Assembly (NCBI GenBank): GCA_026417375.1
Contig: JAOADJ010000033.1
Location: 1-64,000 of the forward strand
DNA length: 64,000 nucleotides
Source: Melioribacteraceae bacterium
Lineage (GTDB): Bacteria > Bacteroidota > Ignavibacteria > Ignavibacteriales > Melioribacteraceae
Reading direction: 5' to 3'
Positions 52,959-62,032 of this stretch are shown here, in pieces. The notes beneath the pieces are model-generated. The model searched no databases and was not told the origin of the DNA. It was given only the letters and a program-made list of their open reading frames with translations. The position numbers and the translations under genes were made by a program. Each line of letters starts with the position of its first letter. The stretch's first letter is position 1.

Positions 52959-55889
52959 TTATTTACTAATTAATGCATCGTATAGTATTTCAATAGGATG
53001 ATAAGATTTTTTATTTGTACCATCTTTAATTTGATGACGGCAACTAGTTCCTACAGCACATAATATTGTTTCATCACTTTCTTTTCTAATAGTCGGAAAT
53101 AAAACTAATTCACCAACTTTAATTGATAATTCATAATGTTCTTTTTCATAACCGAATGCACCTGCCATTCCACAACATCCCGAAGGAATTTCTTCAACCG
53201 AATAATTTTTTGGAAGCGATAACATTTCAATTGTAAACTTTGTTGATGATATTGATTTTTGATGACAATGACCATGAAGTAAAATTTTTTGTTTTTCTTC
53301 AACAAATAAAGATGAATTTATTTTTCCTTTTTTTATTTCATTGGAAATGAATTCTTCAAAAGTATAAGAACATTTTGAAAGTCTTATTGCATCTTCTTTT
53401 TGATCTTTATTTACAAGATCTAAATATTCATCTCGAAAAGAAAGAATTGCAGAAACTTCGATTCCAACTAATGGATTTTCTTCATAAACAAAATCTTTCA
53501 GCAATCTAATATTTTCATTTGCAATTTTTTTCACACTCTTTAATAATCCTTTCGAAATATACGTTCTTCCACTTTCATAATGTTTTGGAATAGAAACTTC
53601 GTAACCTAATTTACTTAAAAGCTTAAATGCCTTAATTCCAATTTCAACTTCGTTGTAGTTTGTAAATTCATCTATAAACAAATTCACTTTTCCATTTGGA
53701 TAATGTTTGTTTATATAATTTTTATAATTCTTTTTATACCATCTCATGAACGTAGTTTTTGACAGCAATGGTAAATTTCGTTTTGTGGTAAAACCAACTA
53801 AATTCATCAAAAATTTTGATTTAAGAAATGAATTTACAATTGAAGAAAAGTTTGAGAAAAACAAATTTAATTTTGGAAGAAATGCAATTAATAAAGACCT
53901 GATTGGAATTCCATGTTGATCATACCAATGTTGCAAAAATTCACTTTTTAATTTTGCTACATCAACACCACTTGGACATTCTGATTTACAAGCTTTGCAC
54001 GATAAACATAAATCCATTACTTCATAAATTTCTTTGTGGTCAAAAGGATTTTGTTTATTTGAACGAGTTAAAAATTCACGTAAAGTATTTGCTCTTGCTC
54101 GGGTTGTATTTTTTTCATCTCTTGTTGCCCGGTAACTTGGGCACATAGTTCCACCGATTAAATCGGATTTACGACAATCAGCCGAGCCATTACATTTTTC
54201 AGCTGCTCTTAAAATTCCTAAAGTTGATGAAAAATCATAATATGTTTCTATTTCTTTTTGTTCTTTATCAATTTCATAACGTAAGTTTAAAGTCATTTGT
54301 GGTGAATCAACAATTTTGCCCGGATTAAAAATATTATTTGGATCCCATGCTTTTTTTATTTCTTTACAAAGTTGATAATTATGTTCACCGATAATTACAG
54401 GAATAAATTCACCACGTAATCTTCCATCTCCATGTTCACCACTTAGTGATCCTTTATATTTTTTTACAATGTAAGCAATTTCTTTTGTTGCTTCATAAAA
54501 TATTTTTACATCAAATGAATCCTTTAAATTCAACTGCGGAGTAATATGTAATTCACCCGATCCTATATGAGCATAGTAAGATGTATCAATGTTATATTTT
54601 TTTAAGACTGATTGAAATTCTTTCATATAGTTCGGTAAATCAACAGGACGCACACAAGTATCTTCGATGAACTGCTGCGTTTTTTTATCTCCGGGAATAT
54701 TTCCAAGTAAACCTAATCCCGCTTTTCGTAACGACCACACTTTATTTACATCTTCATTCAATAGTAAAGGATAATGATAACCGTACCCGGCTATTTTTAA
54801 TTCCTGAATAAGATTATTAGCAATCAATTCAATTTCATCAATTGTATCTCTTGAAAATTCAACAACAACTAATGCAGCAGGATCACCTTCTATAAAAAAT
54901 CGGTTTTTGCTTTGTTCAATATTAACTTTAGAATACTCAAGAATTTTATCATCAATTAATTCTACAGCACCGGGATTAAATTTTAATGCAATTAAATTAG
55001 CTTCAAATGCTTCGTCAAGTGTGTTTAAGTGAATTGCAACAACTCCAACATTTTTTGGTGGAAGCGGTACAAGATTTAGTTTTATTTCTGTTGTAAAAGC
55101 TAGTGTGCCTTCCGATCCAGCAAGTAATTTACACATATTAAAATCTTCATCACTAAAACCAAAGAGATTACATTTTAACAACTGATCAATTGCATAACCA
55201 TTGTTTCTCCTGTTTATTTCCTGATGCGGAAACTCTTTTATTATTTCTTCCTGATTTTTTTTATCTGATAATATTTCATAAACTTTTTTATAGATTTTAT
55301 TTTCTAAAGAATTTCCATTTAGCTTTTTATTGAATTCATTTTTATTAACTGATTTAAAAAATACTTCTGAACCATCGCTTAATATAACTTCAGCTTCAAG
55401 AACATGATCTCTTGTAGAGCCATAAAGAATTGAATGAGCGCCGCATGAATTGTTTCCAAACATTCCACCTAAATTACAACGATTACTTGTTGCTGTTTCC
55501 GGACCGAAAAACAATTCATGTTTCTTTAAAAATAAATTTAATTCATCAAGTACTACTCCCGGTTGAACTCGAACCCATTTTTCATCTTTATTCAATTCAA
55601 GAATTTTATTCATGTACTTTGAAACATCCACAACAATACCGTTACCAACTACTTGTCCTGCTAATGAAGTTCCAGCTGCTCTTGGTATGATTGGAATTTT
55701 ATATTCGTTAGCATATTGTATTATTTTTTTTACATCATTTTTATTTTGGGGAACAACAACAGCAAAAGGTTTTTCTCTGTACACCGAAGCATCTGTTGAA
55801 TAAATTATTTTTGATAATTCATCAATTAAAATATCACCATCGAAATTACTTTTTAGTTCATATAATTTTTTAAGAGAATTGGAATTCAT
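52959..55889 (-). CDS. FAD-linked oxidase/Fe-S fusion (D-2-hydroxy acid dehydrogenase, YdiJ-like)
   Basis: A 976-residue fusion. Residues ~35-260 form the FAD-binding PCMH domain (IIPRAAGTSLAGQVVGNGIV, NRCNLGGMFGNNSCGAHS), and ~270-530 the FAD-linked oxidase C-terminal domain with SGEHGDGRLRGEFIP. A ferredoxin-type part follows with CLSCKACKSECPSG, then a CCG domain with HGHCHQKS and PSGCCGMAGAFGYEKEH. YdiJ-type enzymes oxidise D-lactate, D-2-hydroxyglutarate or related acids and pass electrons onward. All recognisable cofactor sites seem intact. Confidence 0.9.
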   Translation of the reverse strand: MNSNSLKKLYELKSNFDGDILIDELSKIIYSTDASVYREKPFAVVVPQNKNDVKKIIQYANEYKIPIIPRAAGTSLAGQVVGNGIVVDVSKYMNKILELNKDEKWVRVQPGVVLDELNLFLKKHELFFGPETATSNRCNLGGMFGNNSCGAHSILYGSTRDHVLEAEVILSDGSEVFFKSVNKNEFNKKLNGNSLENKIYKKVYEILSDKKNQEEIIKEFPHQEINRRNNGYAIDQLLKCNLFGFSDEDFNMCKLLAGSEGTLAFTTEIKLNLVPLPPKNVGVVAIHLNTLDEAFEANLIALKFNPGAVELIDDKILEYSKVNIEQSKNRFFIEGDPAALVVVEFSRDTIDEIELIANNLIQELKIAGYGYHYPLLLNEDVNKVWSLRKAGLGLLGNIPGDKKTQQFIEDTCVRPVDLPNYMKEFQSVLKKYNIDTSYYAHIGSGELHITPQLNLKDSFDVKIFYEATKEIAYIVKKYKGSLSGEHGDGRLRGEFIPVIIGEHNYQLCKEIKKAWDPNNIFNPGKIVDSPQMTLNLRYEIDKEQKEIETYYDFSSTLGILRAAEKCNGSADCRKSDLIGGTMCPSYRATRDEKNTTRARANTLREFLTRSNKQNPFDHKEIYEVMDLCLSCKACKSECPSGVDVAKLKSEFLQHWYDQHGIPIRSLLIAFLPKLNLFFSNFSSIVNSFLKSKFLMNLVGFTTKRNLPLLSKTTFMRWYKKNYKNYINKHYPNGKVNLFIDEFTNYNEVEIGIKAFKLLSKLGYEVSIPKHYESGRTYISKGLLKSVKKIANENIRLLKDFVYEENPLVGIEVSAILSFRDEYLDLVNKDQKEDAIRLSKCSYTFEEFISNEIKKGKINSSLFVEEKQKILLHGHCHQKSISSTKFTIEMLSLPKNYSVEEIPSGCCGMAGAFGYEKEHYELSIKVGELVLFPTIRKESDETILCAVGTSCRHQIKDGTNKKSYHPIEILYDALISK

Positions 55890-55901
55890 TTTTAACTCTT
55901 G

Positions 55902-56885
55902 TTAATATTTTAATTTCTTTACATAAAAATTCATTGTTTCATTATCAGTTGTAACCTGACTAAAAATATCAATTACTAAATCTTCATTTATTTTATTGAA
56001 ATCTTCTTCACGGGGAAAAATTAAAACACCACCTAAATCAACTGCGGCTGGACTTATTAATATTTTTTTTTCACCTTCTTCATAAAAATATGTTGGCCGA
56101 TGTATAGTTCTTGGAAAAATTATTACCTTCCAAAATTCATTGTATGTACATATAATATTTAACAGCGGTTCTTCATTACTGTTTTCAGATAAAACTTTAT
56201 AAACACGGATAAATTCATTAACAAGTTGCTCAGTTTCATTTGATTCAATTGATATAAAATTTCTTAAATGATTTGTAACAGCAGTTGTTGTTACATCATT
56301 TGCATCATTAATAATTTCACCATACTTGTTGAGTATTGAGTAAAATTCTGTATCAATTTTCATGAATCCAAAATTTCCAGCCTGAAAATGAAGATGATCT
56401 GGTGCTGATGCTCCACATTTCGGTCCATTATAAAAAACTGAAAATGTTTTACCTAACATTTCAGAAATGATTAGCATTCTTTTAAAATTACTATAAATTG
56501 TTTGCGGAATATGTCTTAGTGTAGGAATAGTAAAATGCTTATCAAAAATAGGATATGGATTTACAAGAAGAATATAATCATCGTCAATACTAACCGCTTT
56601 TTGATCAGAGGGTAAATTATTGACACAAAGAAAACATGGTCTTTCTTTAATTGATTTATCATCAACTTTTGCTGAGGATGAAATAATTCTTCCCGGATTA
56701 TAATGAGCTTCAATTGTAAAATCATCGAATTCAAAAATTTTTATTTTAACCGATTTTAAACTCGAGTATCCATTTTTTGCAAGTTGCCAATTTTCAACTT
56801 GGTGATTAAATAATAAATTTGCTTTTATATCAAGAGATAATTTTTCATCTACAATAAGTAATCTTTTAGATAAATCACCATCCAT
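55902..56885 (-). CDS. DUF4922 protein, HxHxQ nucleotidyltransferase-like
   Basis: A 327-residue protein. The segment RPCFLCVNNLPSDQ, then NPYPIFDKHFTIPTLRH and GASAPDHLHFQAG, match DUF4922 proteins. The HLHFQ is the HxHxQ motif of the GalT / Ap4A phosphorylase / GDP-galactose phosphorylase branch, in which the second histidine is the nucleotidylated residue. It is therefore probably a sugar-nucleotide or nucleotide phosphorylase (inference). The ATG at 56885 has AGGA upstream and overlaps the glycosyltransferase gene by 11 bases; a TTG at 56909 is possible but less likely. Confidence 0.8.
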   Translation of the reverse strand: MDGDLSKRLLIVDEKLSLDIKANLLFNHQVENWQLAKNGYSSLKSVKIKIFEFDDFTIEAHYNPGRIISSSAKVDDKSIKERPCFLCVNNLPSDQKAVSIDDDYILLVNPYPIFDKHFTIPTLRHIPQTIYSNFKRMLIISEMLGKTFSVFYNGPKCGASAPDHLHFQAGNFGFMKIDTEFYSILNKYGEIINDANDVTTTAVTNHLRNFISIESNETEQLVNEFIRVYKVLSENSNEEPLLNIICTYNEFWKVIIFPRTIHRPTYFYEEGEKKILISPAAVDLGGVLIFPREEDFNKINEDLVIDIFSQVTTDNETMNFYVKKLKY

Positions 56886-58329
56886 TTTGATTTTTCCTGA
56901 TTCGTGCAAGTAATTCTATCGTTCTAATTCTATCTTTATATTCGTTGTATAAATTTTGTTTCTGAATATCTAATGCTGCGTCGGAATTTCCTTCCCATCT
57001 TCTACATAAATAAATCGGTTCCCAAATTCTACCGATTTGATAATTACGAGAAATCATTAAACCAACAGCATAATCTTCTCCATAACTAACATTTGGAATT
57101 TTAATTTCGCGAAGAATTGGAGTGTAAAAAGCACGTGGTGCACCAAGTCCGTTTATTCTTAAAGCGTTGTTTCTTCCATTATCAGCTGTCCATTCTTTAT
57201 GGTCAATTATTCCCGGCGGAATTTCTTCAAGCTTAAAATTGGTCATTCTATAAGTGCCAATTACCATTGCACATTTTTCAATATAAAATGTATTTACAAC
57301 TGTTTGAATTGTGTTTTCATTTGCATAAATGTCATCGCTATCAAGTTGAATTGCAAAACGACCACAATTTTTATTATGAACAGCTTCGTTCCAACAACCA
57401 CCAATTCCTAAATCTTTTCTTTCCGGAATTATGTGAATTAATCTATCATCTTTTTTAGTCAGTTCTTTAATTTTTTCAGTTGTTCCATCAGTTGAGTAAT
57501 TATCAACAACAATGCAATTGAATTTAAAATCTGTCTTTTGTAACAATACAGAATTAATTGCATCTGCAATTGTATTCACACGATTTTTAACAGGAATAAT
57601 AACTGAAGCTTCATATTCAAATTTTTCTTTAGAAAATTCTACAAATTGAAATCTTGGTTCTAAATATGCATTAATTTTTTTAAGATGAAATGTACAAGCC
57701 TTTTCCATTTCAATTTGTACATCACGGTTTTTAGGATTCACATAATCAAACTGCTTAACACCACTTTTTCGAGTATCTGTTTCTATTGTTGTATAAAGAA
57801 ATTCCGGAATTCTTATAAAATCACTCTTGCGGGAAAGCTGTAATCTTAAGTTGTAAAATCCTGCATATAAATATTCTTCATCATCTTCTAACTTTTCAAC
57901 ATAATCTTTATTAAACATAATTAAATATCCAAAGTCAAAGTCATCTCTCAAACTTCCAAACTGATAATCATTAACCGGATGCTTTTCAACATTATTTTCT
58001 TTTATTGAAATAAAATTTGAATAAACCATCGCTACATTTGTAGATGAAATCACATTATAAAATCTTTCGATTGCAAATTGACCTAATTCAAAATGATTAT
58101 CTTGAGTAAACAATAAAACAAATTTTGTGTTTGCTGATTCTAAAATCTTATTAATTGTTTTTGAAGAGGTTAGATTTTCTACAACAATTTTTTCACAGTC
58201 TGATGGAGCAACATAATTTTCATCTTGCACCAGTAGAAATATTTTATCTATGAAATTTGTTTTTTTTAATTCATCGATTAATTTCAAATTATAATCAGCC
58301 CCACTAAATGGTAAATATGCACTAATCAT
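56875..58329 (-). CDS. Two-domain glycosyltransferase family 2 protein
   Basis: A 484-residue cytoplasmic glycosyltransferase. Residues ~240-480 form a clear GT-A (family 2) domain: ASVIIPVKNRVNTIADAINS, VVDNYSTDGTTEKI and the metal motif QLDSDDIYA. Residues ~1-230 look like a second, degenerate GT-A domain (ISAYLPFSGADYNLKLIDEL, SNTNVAM-type pattern) with no convincing DxD. GGAG precedes the ATG. It heads the five-gene operon with the DUF4922 protein, overlapping its start by 11 bases. Donor and acceptor are unknown. Confidence 0.82.
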   Translation of the reverse strand: MISAYLPFSGADYNLKLIDELKKTNFIDKIFLLVQDENYVAPSDCEKIVVENLTSSKTINKILESANTKFVLLFTQDNHFELGQFAIERFYNVISSTNVAMVYSNFISIKENNVEKHPVNDYQFGSLRDDFDFGYLIMFNKDYVEKLEDDEEYLYAGFYNLRLQLSRKSDFIRIPEFLYTTIETDTRKSGVKQFDYVNPKNRDVQIEMEKACTFHLKKINAYLEPRFQFVEFSKEKFEYEASVIIPVKNRVNTIADAINSVLLQKTDFKFNCIVVDNYSTDGTTEKIKELTKKDDRLIHIIPERKDLGIGGCWNEAVHNKNCGRFAIQLDSDDIYANENTIQTVVNTFYIEKCAMVIGTYRMTNFKLEEIPPGIIDHKEWTADNGRNNALRINGLGAPRAFYTPILREIKIPNVSYGEDYAVGLMISRNYQIGRIWEPIYLCRRWEGNSDAALDIQKQNLYNEYKDRIRTIELLARIRKNQNGW

Positions 58330-58380
58330 TTAATCTCCAATAAAAAAATTTTATTAATAAGGGATAAAAGACAAAAAAAT

Positions 58381-58416
58381 AGGCTGTTCAGAATTTATTC
58401 AATCCCGGAACAGCCT
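58381..58416 (-). terminator. Intrinsic terminator of the T9SS surface cluster
   Basis: On the minus strand AGGCTGTTC pairs with GAACAGCCT (9 bp) around an 18-base loop, and is followed by a run of seven T's. It lies 17 bases after the stop of the sorting-domain propeller gene, the last gene of its cluster. Confidence 0.8.
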
Positions 58417-58433
58417 TAAACAATAAAATCAAA

Positions 58434-59738
58434 TTATTTCATTAAAATCATTTTCTTTGACATTTTATAATTTCCAGCTGAAAGCGTATAAACATAAACA
58501 CCACTAGTTAAATTAGTTGCTTCAAAATCAACCTGATAAGAACCAGCACTCTTGAATTCATTTACAAGAGTTGCAACTTCTTGACCAATAGAGTTATAAA
58601 CTTTCAAAGAAACAAATCCTTCTTTAGGAATTGAGAATTTAATATTAGTTGTTGGGTTAAAAGGATTTGGATAATTTTGAGATAATTGATAACCAACCGG
58701 AATTTCATCTAATTTTTCGATGCCAGATCCACCTGAAACAACTTTTTGTACTAAATCTGATGTTGCAGTTCCAAAAGAACCAATGTAAGCAATTTTACCA
58801 TCAGGGCTAAAATCTAAAGCTCTTGGTCTTTCATCAGGTTTTGTAGCATCTGCATATTTCCATTTTAAGCTATCAACAACTTTTTTCTGTTTTACATCAT
58901 ATGCATACCATGTTCCCATAGTAAACGGTGGTTTTGGTTTATCATTGTTAGAACCACCAGAAATCCAAAGTTGATCTTTTTTTACAGGATGCCATGTAAA
59001 TGATTCAGCTGCCACACCAGCCATTATAGAGTCTTTTAATGCAAAACTTGAAAATTCATCTGCTCTTGTATAAATGAATACTTTGCCAAGTGTGTAACCT
59101 GCCCAGTAAATTGTATTACCATCAGCAGAAACCTCAAAACTTCTTGAAAAACTTGATGTTTTGTCTAAAGCATTTCCAATGAATTTAAAATCCTGATCAT
59201 ACATTTCAATTGGTGTTGTTGGACTTCCAACAACTGGAGCAACAAATATTACTTTAGATGTTTTTGCAACAGCAGGAGCTGCAGGAGTCCATTTCAATTG
59301 TACTCTCTTTAAAGCTTTTCCTGTTTTATAATCAATCATATACATATAGTTAGGTGTCGGAGTATTACCTGTAACCATTAAAATATTTCCATCAACGTTT
59401 GTTCTCATACCTCTGTTTGTAGTATATAAAGTATCTCTAAAATTAGGTCCGTCCAATCTCCAAATTGGAGAAAATGATGCCTGAGTTCCATCAGGTTTAA
59501 AAACAAAGATTAAATAAACACTTTTGGTTAAAGTATCACCAGGTGCAACTCCAAACTTTGTTTTAGGTCCCCACCATCCAACCCATACTTTTCCTTCTGG
59601 ATCAACAGCAAGAGCATGATTTTGACCTTTTGGTTGTGGTGAATTAGCTGGCCAAGCACCTTGATTTACCCATTGTGCTAAGCTTAAAGATGCAGTCATT
59701 ATTAATACTGCAATTATTAATGTAACTTTTTTCATCAT
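58434..59738 (-). CDS. Secreted beta-propeller-like protein with T9SS type A sorting domain
   Basis: A 434-residue protein. A signal peptide ends at LSLAQW (~residue 22). Residues ~25-330 resemble a YVTN/NHL-type beta-propeller (NHALAVDPEGKVWVGWWG, RALDFSPDGKIAYIGSFG). The last ~85 residues are a type A T9SS sorting domain, starting YQLSQNYPNPFNPTTNIKFS and ending SKKMILMK. It should be exported by the type IX system to the cell surface. A GGAG lies before the ATG at 59738. It ends the minus-strand T9SS-related cluster. Function not known. Confidence 0.88.
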   Translation of the reverse strand: MMKKVTLIIAVLIMTASLSLAQWVNQGAWPANSPQPKGQNHALAVDPEGKVWVGWWGPKTKFGVAPGDTLTKSVYLIFVFKPDGTQASFSPIWRLDGPNFRDTLYTTNRGMRTNVDGNILMVTGNTPTPNYMYMIDYKTGKALKRVQLKWTPAAPAVAKTSKVIFVAPVVGSPTTPIEMYDQDFKFIGNALDKTSSFSRSFEVSADGNTIYWAGYTLGKVFIYTRADEFSSFALKDSIMAGVAAESFTWHPVKKDQLWISGGSNNDKPKPPFTMGTWYAYDVKQKKVVDSLKWKYADATKPDERPRALDFSPDGKIAYIGSFGTATSDLVQKVVSGGSGIEKLDEIPVGYQLSQNYPNPFNPTTNIKFSIPKEGFVSLKVYNSIGQEVATLVNEFKSAGSYQVDFEATNLTSGVYVYTLSAGNYKMSKKMILMK

Positions 59739-59774
59739 ACAGCTCTCCTTTTTATGTTTTTAGTTGATTGTTTT

Positions 59775-60980
59775 TTATTGTCTTCCAAAATATGGTGCTG
59801 TTGTTTTTTGCATATCTACTCTGACTAATGTATAATAAATTGTTACTGTTCCTGTTGAACTTGTTTCAATTATTTCACGTGTGTAGAATAAATTTTTCTT
59901 TGTTCCCCACATCAAACTTTTTACTTCTGGTAATATTAATCCGGGATAAAATTTTGAAGCCACACCATTCTTAACAGAAATAAATGCATCTGTTTGATTT
60001 GTTCCCAATATCATTTCTCCATCGTTTCCAAAAGCAATTCCATTTACATTGACTTTATTTAAACCATAAGCAGCACCAATGTCAAAGAATTTTTCTTTTG
60101 TACCTAATGATGTCTCAGAATTTATTTTATAACGATAAATTGCTTCTTCAGTTGAAGATTTACCAGCAACATATAAATATCCATTATAAACTCTTAATGC
60201 AGAAACTGAATAATCAATTGTAAATGAATTGGTAACTTTTGCAGGAGTAACACTAAACATACTTCCACCACTACCAGCACACCAAATATTTTTATTTGCA
60301 TCAAAGTCTAATGCTAATATTGCTATACCGGTTGGGAATGTAACGTAAGTAGAAGGAGTTTTACCTTCTTCAACAGCAAATAATGCTCTTAAATTTCTTG
60401 TGCCAATCAAAACATTGTTAGGACCAAACTTCATATCGAAGAAAAATGATTCAGCACCCTTTTGAGCCCAGTTTGATATTTTACCATCAGGTGTAATTTT
60501 TCTAATACCAGCATCTTTCAGATAAACATAAACATTTTCATTATTATCAACTGTTACTGTTATTGGGTTTTCAACAGCTTTTGTAAAATTATAATAAACA
60601 CCAACAGCTTCAAGTAAGTTATATTTTACTATGTTGCTGAAATTTTCAACACCTTGAACTGCAATTTTTAAATCAAGCGCATTTTTTACTAAAGCAGGTG
60701 CTTTTACTATCAATTGAGTTGGAGTTGCGCTAATTACTGTTGCTTTAGCGGTTCCAAAGAAAACAAAGTTATCATCTTTATTTGCAGAAAAATTTGAACC
60801 GTTGATAACGATTTCTGTAACTCCTGCTAATGCTTCTTTATCTGGAACAACGCTTGTAATAACAGGTGTAGCTCCTTTATCAAGTTGTTGATATAAACTT
60901 GGAGCGGGCTCTTCTTTACAAGCTGAAATTAAAATTGTTATTCCAATTATTGTAACTAAAATTTGTTTTAGATTTTTCAT
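59775..60980 (-). CDS. Lipoprotein with IPT/TIG domain and propeller-like region
   Basis: A 401-residue exported lipoprotein. The signal ITILISACKEEP gives a lipobox with the cysteine at about residue 21. Residues ~35-125 form an IPT/TIG immunoglobulin-like domain (TSVVPDKEALAGVTEIVING, TPTQLIVKAP). The remainder has repeats resembling an NHL/SMP-30 propeller (ITVDNNENVYVYLKDAGIRK, LALDFDANKNIWCAGSG). No PNPF-type sorting domain is seen. The ATG at 60980 suits the signal better than the TTG four codons upstream. It lies between the PorV-like gene and the sorting-domain propeller gene. Confidence 0.82.
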   Translation of the reverse strand: MKNLKQILVTIIGITILISACKEEPAPSLYQQLDKGATPVITSVVPDKEALAGVTEIVINGSNFSANKDDNFVFFGTAKATVISATPTQLIVKAPALVKNALDLKIAVQGVENFSNIVKYNLLEAVGVYYNFTKAVENPITVTVDNNENVYVYLKDAGIRKITPDGKISNWAQKGAESFFFDMKFGPNNVLIGTRNLRALFAVEEGKTPSTYVTFPTGIAILALDFDANKNIWCAGSGGSMFSVTPAKVTNSFTIDYSVSALRVYNGYLYVAGKSSTEEAIYRYKINSETSLGTKEKFFDIGAAYGLNKVNVNGIAFGNDGEMILGTNQTDAFISVKNGVASKFYPGLILPEVKSLMWGTKKNLFYTREIIETSSTGTVTIYYTLVRVDMQKTTAPYFGRQ

Positions 60981-61006
60981 ATTTATAACCAAATTTTTAT
61001 CAAATG

Positions 61007-62014
61007 TTAAAATGAAAAATTGAAAGTAAATCTGTGAACATCATTAAAAATTCCAAATGGTTGATAAGCATAATCAATTCCAACATTAACACCACTTAAA
61101 TTTCTTTTAATTCCGAATCCAGCAGTAAAATTTTGTTCATCTGAAGGAGAAACAAATCCTGCACGAATAGAAAATGAATTTAAGAAAGTATATTCAGCTC
61201 CGGCATATATTTGTTCACTATAATCACGTGGATGTGCAGCATCAATAGAAAGTAATAGTGAATGAGTGTTTTTGTCAATTTCAAAAAGATCCATAGCATC
61301 AATAGAAAATCCGATTCTGAACATTAACGGTAATTGAAAAGTCTCTTTTTTATATTTTAATTCAGTAGAAAAGTTTTTAATGCTCATACCAAAAGTTAAA
61401 CTTTTAAAACCGGTACGATAAAGCACACCAAAATCGAATGCCATTGCACCAAGTTTATTATCTTCTTTCACATAAGTTCCGGTGCTATCAATATCAATTA
61501 CGCTTCCACCTAAATCCTGTTTTGCATATTTAACACTTCCACCAACAGAAAATTTATCTGACAAAGCACGTGCATATGAAATTCCAAAAGCATAAGCTTT
61601 AGGAGAATAGTTACCAACGTCAATATAACCTTGTTCATTTTTTGCAACGATTGTACCCATAAATTCACCATAATCAACAGTAGTGAAAGTAAAACCAAAA
61701 ACACCATAAAGCCCATCGAAAGGAGCAAAAGCGGCAGCGGCGTGAAGATAATTAATATCAGCGATCCAGCTAACATTTCCAAAAGAAACTGAAGAAAATT
61801 CTTTCATTGATGCTAAAGTTGATGGATTGTAAAACATTGCCGAAGCATTTGCAATATCAACAGCTGTTGATGCTTCTGATAGCCCGGTCATTCTTGCATC
61901 TGTTGAAACACTTAAAAATTTCATTCCTGTTTGTGCAAGTTTTTTATCTTGAGCTTGATTTGAATTGATTAACAATCCAAATATTAGTGCGATAAAAATT
62001 ATTTTTCTTTTCAT
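61007..62014 (-). CDS. PorV/PorQ-like outer-membrane protein
   Basis: A 335-residue outer-membrane protein. After a signal peptide (residues 1-21, NSNQAQD), the sequence AQTGMKFLSVSTDARMTGLS and the NASAMFYNPSTLASM block define the PorV/PorQ family, a FadL-like barrel linked to type IX secretion. The rest shows barrel strands and ends in aromatic FTFNFSF. PorV acts as a shuttle for T9SS cargo in other species; here it sits between two sorting-domain genes. Whether it is the general PorV or a dedicated paralogue is not clear. Confidence 0.87.
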   Translation of the reverse strand: MKRKIIFIALIFGLLINSNQAQDKKLAQTGMKFLSVSTDARMTGLSEASTAVDIANASAMFYNPSTLASMKEFSSVSFGNVSWIADINYLHAAAAFAPFDGLYGVFGFTFTTVDYGEFMGTIVAKNEQGYIDVGNYSPKAYAFGISYARALSDKFSVGGSVKYAKQDLGGSVIDIDSTGTYVKEDNKLGAMAFDFGVLYRTGFKSLTFGMSIKNFSTELKYKKETFQLPLMFRIGFSIDAMDLFEIDKNTHSLLLSIDAAHPRDYSEQIYAGAEYTFLNSFSIRAGFVSPSDEQNFTAGFGIKRNLSGVNVGIDYAYQPFGIFNDVHRFTFNFSF

Positions 62015-62032
62015 TTATTTACCTAAAATTTT

